Below the pieces are notes generated by a model. It did no database searches. It worked only from the letters and a program-made list of their open reading frames with translations, and was not told the origin of the DNA. DNA of 22,408 nt from JBDHTS01 sp039808845 (GTDB taxonomy: Bacteria > Pseudomonadota > Alphaproteobacteria > Micavibrionales > Micavibrionaceae): contig JBDHTS010000034.1 of NCBI GenBank assembly GCA_039808845.1, positions 1 to 22,408 of the forward strand, read 5' to 3'. Of the stretch, positions 19,217 to 22,408 are shown piece after piece; the stretch's first letter is position 1, and the number at the start of each line of letters is the position of its first letter. The translations under genes and the position numbers were made by a program.

Positions 19217-20053
19217 ATGAGCACATCCATAGACGTCGCCTTTATCAAGCAGTACGAACGCGAAGTTCACGAGGCCTATCAGCGCCAGGGTTCGAAGCTG
19301 CGCAACACTGTCCGCACAATCAATAACGTCAACGGTTACACCGCAACCTTCCAAAAGGTAGGAAAAGGGATCGCTTCGACAAAAACACGCAACGGCATCG
19401 TGCCGGTTATGAACCTGGATCACAGCAATGTTGAAGCGACACTTTCTGACTACTATGCGGGCGACTGGGTCGACAGGCTTGATCTGCTGAAAACCAATAT
19501 CGACGAGCGTCAGCTTGTCGCGAATGCCGGAGCGAACGCTCTCGGTAGAAAAACTGACGACATCATCATAGCGGCATTAGATGAGGTTAGCGGGGGGCAA
19601 GTCATTGCCGACGGAAATACAGGCCTTACCCTCACCAAAGTCATGTCGGCATTCGAGAAACTTGGCGCAGCTGATGTACCGGACGATGGCAACAGGTTCG
19701 CCGTCGTCGGCTGGAAGCAGTGGAGCGAGCTGCTGCAGATCGATGAATTCTCAAATGCTGATTATGTCAGCTCCGACAAGCTGCCGTTCAACAACGGCGG
19801 CGGGACGGGTAAGGAGTGGCTCGGCACACTCTGGATGCCACATTCTGGGCTTCCGGTTGCCAGCGATATCCGATCCTGCTTCTGGTATCACAAAACTGCC
19901 GTAGGCCATGCATCGGGCTCGGATGTTCAAGTCGACATCACATGGCACGGTGACCGGGCAGCGCATTTTGTCAATAACATGATGAGCCAGGGCGCTTGTC
20001 TGATCGACAACACCGGCATCGTCCAGATCGATTGTGATGAAACGCCTGACTAA
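19217..20053 (+). CDS. major capsid protein
   Basis: A 278-residue capsid protein of the type seen in podovirus-like prophages (HK97 fold, phage_capsid_2-like by recall). The N-terminal part (FIKQYEREVHEAYQRQGSKL, then RNTVRTINNVNGYTATFQKV) is followed by SDYYAGDWVDRLDLLKTNID and ANAGANALGRKTDDIIIAAL. This succession (oligomerisation segment, DWVDRLD-type stretch and G-R-x-x-D-D-x-I-I-A-A-L helix) characterises these coat proteins. GGAG lies nine bases before ATG. A strong terminator follows the gene, fitting high, separately controlled expression. Confidence 0.88.
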   Translation: MSTSIDVAFIKQYEREVHEAYQRQGSKLRNTVRTINNVNGYTATFQKVGKGIASTKTRNGIVPVMNLDHSNVEATLSDYYAGDWVDRLDLLKTNIDERQLVANAGANALGRKTDDIIIAALDEVSGGQVIADGNTGLTLTKVMSAFEKLGAADVPDDGNRFAVVGWKQWSELLQIDEFSNADYVSSDKLPFNNGGGTGKEWLGTLWMPHSGLPVASDIRSCFWYHKTAVGHASGSDVQVDITWHGDRAAHFVNNMMSQGACLIDNTGIVQIDCDETPD

Positions 20054-20064
20054 GGCGCCGCAAC

Positions 20065-20105
20065 GCCCGCCCTGACGCAGGGCGGGCATCTTTTTCATTT
20101 TTTTT
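20065..20105 (+). terminator. rho-independent terminator after the capsid gene
   Basis: A perfect 10-bp GC-rich stem (GCCCGCCCTG at 20065-20074 and CAGGGCGGGC at 20078-20087) with a 3-nt loop, followed by T-rich runs (20091-20095 and 20098-20105). It lies 12 nt after the capsid stop and would limit read-through into the next gene. Confidence 0.88.
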
Positions 20106-20119
20106 CACGGAGACATCTC

Positions 20120-20743
20120 ATGGCTTTCAACATCGACGGTTTCGTAACTGTACAAAACTTCATCGGCGCGGTCGGCGGCACGGCGATCAACGAACACCGC
20201 TATTCGACTAACGACACAAAAAACGCAATTGAAACGGCGGGCTATTTCAATGATGCACGCGATGAAGGACATATTCGCCAGGGTGATCTAATGCTGGTCG
20301 CGGGCGACCGCGACGGCACACCTTTCACAGCGGCGTATATTTTCGCTTCGGTTCCTGCGGTCGGCGCCGGCAACGTCACCATCACCGAGATGGCGGCGGT
20401 GACGCAAAACGTCGAGCAGGTGCTGACGGTGCGCGTTCCTGCGATGGGGACCGCATCCACTCAGTATGTCGTTTGTCCTGTCGCGGGATCGATCACCAGC
20501 GTCGACGGCGTAGCGAACGCCAACGGATCGACATCCACGGCAACGGTGACCGTGACAGTACCCACAACCGGGGCCATCGCCACGCTGCCTTTCACGTCAG
20601 GTTATGTCGCCGGAACGAAGGTCAGCGACGTCACAATCACGGCGCACAGCCTAGATGTGGGCGCAGTCATCGCGCTGGCCTCGGACGGCGGCGGCGACTC
20701 GGCGGCCGATGTGATCGTCACCCTGAAAGTCACGCCTGCCTAA
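20120..20743 (+). CDS. beta-rich decoration/head-fibre-like protein
   Basis: A 207-residue protein after the capsid terminator. The N-terminal half has MAFNIDGFVTVQNFIGAVGG, RYSTNDTKNAIETAGYFNDA and IRQGDLMLV. The C-terminal part is strongly beta-rich and Thr/Val/Ala-rich (QVLTVRVPAMGTASTQYVVC, STATVTVTVPTTGAI), like capsid-decorating or surface proteins. Its place between capsid and tail adaptor genes supports a virion role, but no specific family is certain. ACGGAG lies upstream of ATG. Confidence 0.6.
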   Translation: MAFNIDGFVTVQNFIGAVGGTAINEHRYSTNDTKNAIETAGYFNDARDEGHIRQGDLMLVAGDRDGTPFTAAYIFASVPAVGAGNVTITEMAAVTQNVEQVLTVRVPAMGTASTQYVVCPVAGSITSVDGVANANGSTSTATVTVTVPTTGAIATLPFTSGYVAGTKVSDVTITAHSLDVGAVIALASDGGGDSAADVIVTLKVTPA

Positions 20744-20751
20744 GCTTCGTT

Positions 20752-20771
20752 CCGCCGCACCAGAGCGGCGG
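20752..20771 (+). other. GC hairpin between two virion genes
   Basis: CCGCCGC (20752-20758) and GCGGCGG (20765-20771) make a 7-bp stem with loop ACCAGA just after the stop at 20743. No T run follows directly. It could slow transcription or protect the mRNA end; the terminator role is doubtful. Confidence 0.4.
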
Positions 20772-20853
20772 GCAAAACATCCCGGGCGGCGGTTTTTCAG
20801 GGCGTTTGTTCCGCCGTCCGGGTCCCTTTAAAAAACAGCGCCGGTTGAAACGC

Positions 20854-21474
20854 ATGGCCCTGACCGAAGCCGATATCGAAATCTGCAACCTCGCCCTCGA
20901 CGACATCGGGGGCGACGCCATTTCCGGCGGCAACGAACAGACGGACGTGGCCGCCACCTGCAGCCGCCAGTTCCCGCGCGTGCGCGACAATCTGCTGTCG
21001 CTGTACGGCTGGGGCTTCGTCAATCTGCACCGCCAGCTGGCGCGCCTTGCGGACGTAACGCCCCTGATCGGCTGGAAATACGCCTATCAGCTGCCGTCCG
21101 ACATGCTGGGCGGGCCGGAGGCGGTTTACGGCGACGGATCGGACCGGTCGACAACCGCTTTCACCATCGCGCGCGATCAGCTGCACACGGATTACGAAAT
21201 CGTCGCCATGCTGTACCGCGCCAGCGGCACGGATCCGGCGACCTGGCCGGCCTATTTCAGAAACCTGGCCGTGACGGCGCTGGGCTCGAAACTCGCCGTT
21301 CCGGTCATGGGCGATCGAAAGCTTGCCGAAAGCCTGCATGAACAGGCCTTCGGCACGCGGCAGGAACAGGGGCGCGGCGGGCTGTTCGCCGCCGCGCGGA
21401 CGGAGGATGCGCGCACACGTCCGATCCGTTCGATGATGCAGAACGGCGATCCTTTGACGTCAACGAGGCACTGA
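20854..21474 (+). CDS. tail tubular protein A-like adaptor (T7 gp11-like)
   Basis: A 206-residue protein beginning MALTEADIEICNLALDDIGG. The pattern 'N-x-AL-D-x-I-G', then CSRQFPRVRDNLLSLYGWGF and WKYAYQLPSDMLG with later LYRASGTDPATWPAYFRNLA, is that of podovirus tail-tubular-A (head-tail adaptor) proteins. These form the ring under the portal. The ribosome site is weak (TTGAAACGC). The stop TGA shares its last base with the ATG of the next gene. Confidence 0.85.
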   Translation: MALTEADIEICNLALDDIGGDAISGGNEQTDVAATCSRQFPRVRDNLLSLYGWGFVNLHRQLARLADVTPLIGWKYAYQLPSDMLGGPEAVYGDGSDRSTTAFTIARDQLHTDYEIVAMLYRASGTDPATWPAYFRNLAVTALGSKLAVPVMGDRKLAESLHEQAFGTRQEQGRGGLFAAARTEDARTRPIRSMMQNGDPLTSTRH

Positions 21475-22408
21475 TGGGGAACAAGGTTGTTCAGACCAAT
21501 TTCACCGCCGGCGTCATCGACCCGCTTCTTGTCGCGTTCGAGGATCTGACGTTTTACTTTAACGGCCTGCAGGACGCCCTGAATTTCATGGTTCTGGAGC
21601 AGGGCGGCATCAGGGACCGTCCGGGCCTGCAATTCGTTCGGCGCCTGCCGCGCCAGCTTTTGGCGGTCAGCCTTGCCGGCGCGGCAATCACCGCGCCGCA
21701 TGGCGGCACCACGGGCAATCTGACCGACGGCGACGACGGAACGGCGCTGACCACGTCCGACGCGTTGGACGCCACCAATCCGTTTGTGATCGCCCATATC
21801 GATTTCGGAGCCGGTACTGCGGTGACCGCGGTGGATCTGGTCAATATGCGCCTTTCCGCGGGCGCGCTGGCCGGCGAGATCTTCATCCAGCATTCGGCGG
21901 ACAATGCCGCCTGGACGAATTACGGCGCAGCGATCGATCTGGACGCCACGCTTCGCACGCGCCGGCGGTCCGGCGGCGTCAGCGCCAGATACTGGCGTGT
22001 CGCGCGGATCGGGGCGACGAACCTTTCGTCGACGGTGGCGATCGGCGGCCTGGCGTTCTGGGCCGAAGGATCCAGCCTTTCCAACGCCCGCTTTTTTCCG
22101 ACGGCGGATAACGGGACCATGATGGTCCTGTCGGACCGGAACATCGATATCCTGGACGGTGAAACGTACCAGGGCAGCGCGCCCGCGCCGTTCACTTCCG
22201 CGCAGACCCCTGTCGTGAACAGCGCGCAGAAGCTGGACACCATGCTGCTGTACCACATGGACGTGCGGACGCTCAAACTGTTCCGGCCGGGCGCGGACGA
22301 CCAGTACGATGCCCGCGCGCTGGTCCGCACAAACATCCCGCAATACGATTACGGCGCCGGAACGGGCGGCGCGGATTGCGTGCAGGTCCTTTCCGCCGCC
22401 GGCACGGC
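21474..22408 (+). CDS. tail tubular protein B-like nozzle protein, partial (window edge)
   Basis: The first ~311 residues of a larger protein. MGNKVVQTNFTAGVIDPLLV, then YFNGLQDALNFMVLEQGG and IRDRPGLQFVRRL, match the N terminus of podovirus nozzle or stabilisation proteins (QTNFTxGxxDP...GGxxxRPGxxFV). Residues about 100-205 read like a discoidin (F5/8 C) sugar-binding beta-sandwich: IDFGAGTAVTAVDLVNMRL, IFIQHSADNAAWTNYG and RYWRVARIG. The nozzle pattern then continues (SDRNIDILDGETYQGSAPAP, LLYHMDVRTLKLFRP). The ATG overlaps the upstream stop (TGATG). The gene runs off the window, so length and C terminus are unknown. Confidence 0.85.
   Translation, partial: MGNKVVQTNFTAGVIDPLLVAFEDLTFYFNGLQDALNFMVLEQGGIRDRPGLQFVRRLPRQLLAVSLAGAAITAPHGGTTGNLTDGDDGTALTTSDALDATNPFVIAHIDFGAGTAVTAVDLVNMRLSAGALAGEIFIQHSADNAAWTNYGAAIDLDATLRTRRRSGGVSARYWRVARIGATNLSSTVAIGGLAFWAEGSSLSNARFFPTADNGTMMVLSDRNIDILDGETYQGSAPAPFTSAQTPVVNSAQKLDTMLLYHMDVRTLKLFRPGADDQYDARALVRTNIPQYDYGAGTGGADCVQVLSAAGT

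Overview
The window is the left end and more than half of an integrated, T7/BPP-1-like podovirus prophage in a GC-rich proteobacterium. Alphaproteobacteria is likely from composition and gene types, but that is inference. The prophage begins just after an intact tRNA-Lys(UUU) gene (45-120), which is the probable attachment site. The right end (tail fibres, lysis genes, attR) lies outside the window.

Left arm (219-5091): one tightly packed leftward operon of 17 mostly tiny genes with ATGA-type overlaps. It reads from a promoter at about 5122-5150. Its first gene encodes a 37-residue Arg-rich peptide in the position of lambda N. It includes an AlpA-like excisionase candidate and, as the twelfth gene, the tyrosine integrase. 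It ends at a symmetrical terminator next to the tRNA.

Immunity and accessory region (5100-8515): two operator clusters with the same motif (TTAGCA, 3 nt, TGTTGCAA) flank this segment, OL at 5123-5176 and OR at 8434-8507. A short HTH repressor (8081-8419) heads a leftward four-gene unit with a lipoprotein, a twin-CX3C membrane protein and a larger membrane protein. Its layout resembles lambda cI-rex. Between that unit and OL lies a rightward pair: an XRE regulator with a C-terminal ligand-type domain, overlapped by a gene that looks like a tRNA-dependent cyclodipeptide synthase. A divergent gene of unknown function accompanies the pair. This is the most novel part of the window.

Right early region (8515-12614): a Cro-like gene with a probably leaderless start, small genes, a Toprim primase-like protein and a P-loop helicase-like protein. 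A non-coding segment follows (12615-13045) with twelve TGTTCCGC repeats in both orientations, alternating purine/pyrimidine palindromes and a pyrimidine tract. It is a candidate replication origin.

Late region (13046 to the end): small and large terminase, a Gp13/GNAT-like protein, a small Gln/Ala-rich protein, portal, a small conserved protein, scaffold, major capsid (with its own long leader and a strong terminator), a beta-rich surface-type protein, a tail-tubular-A-like adaptor and a tail-tubular-B-like nozzle protein cut by the window edge. This order is that of a short-tailed phage. All family names come from reading the translated sequence; no database search was possible.
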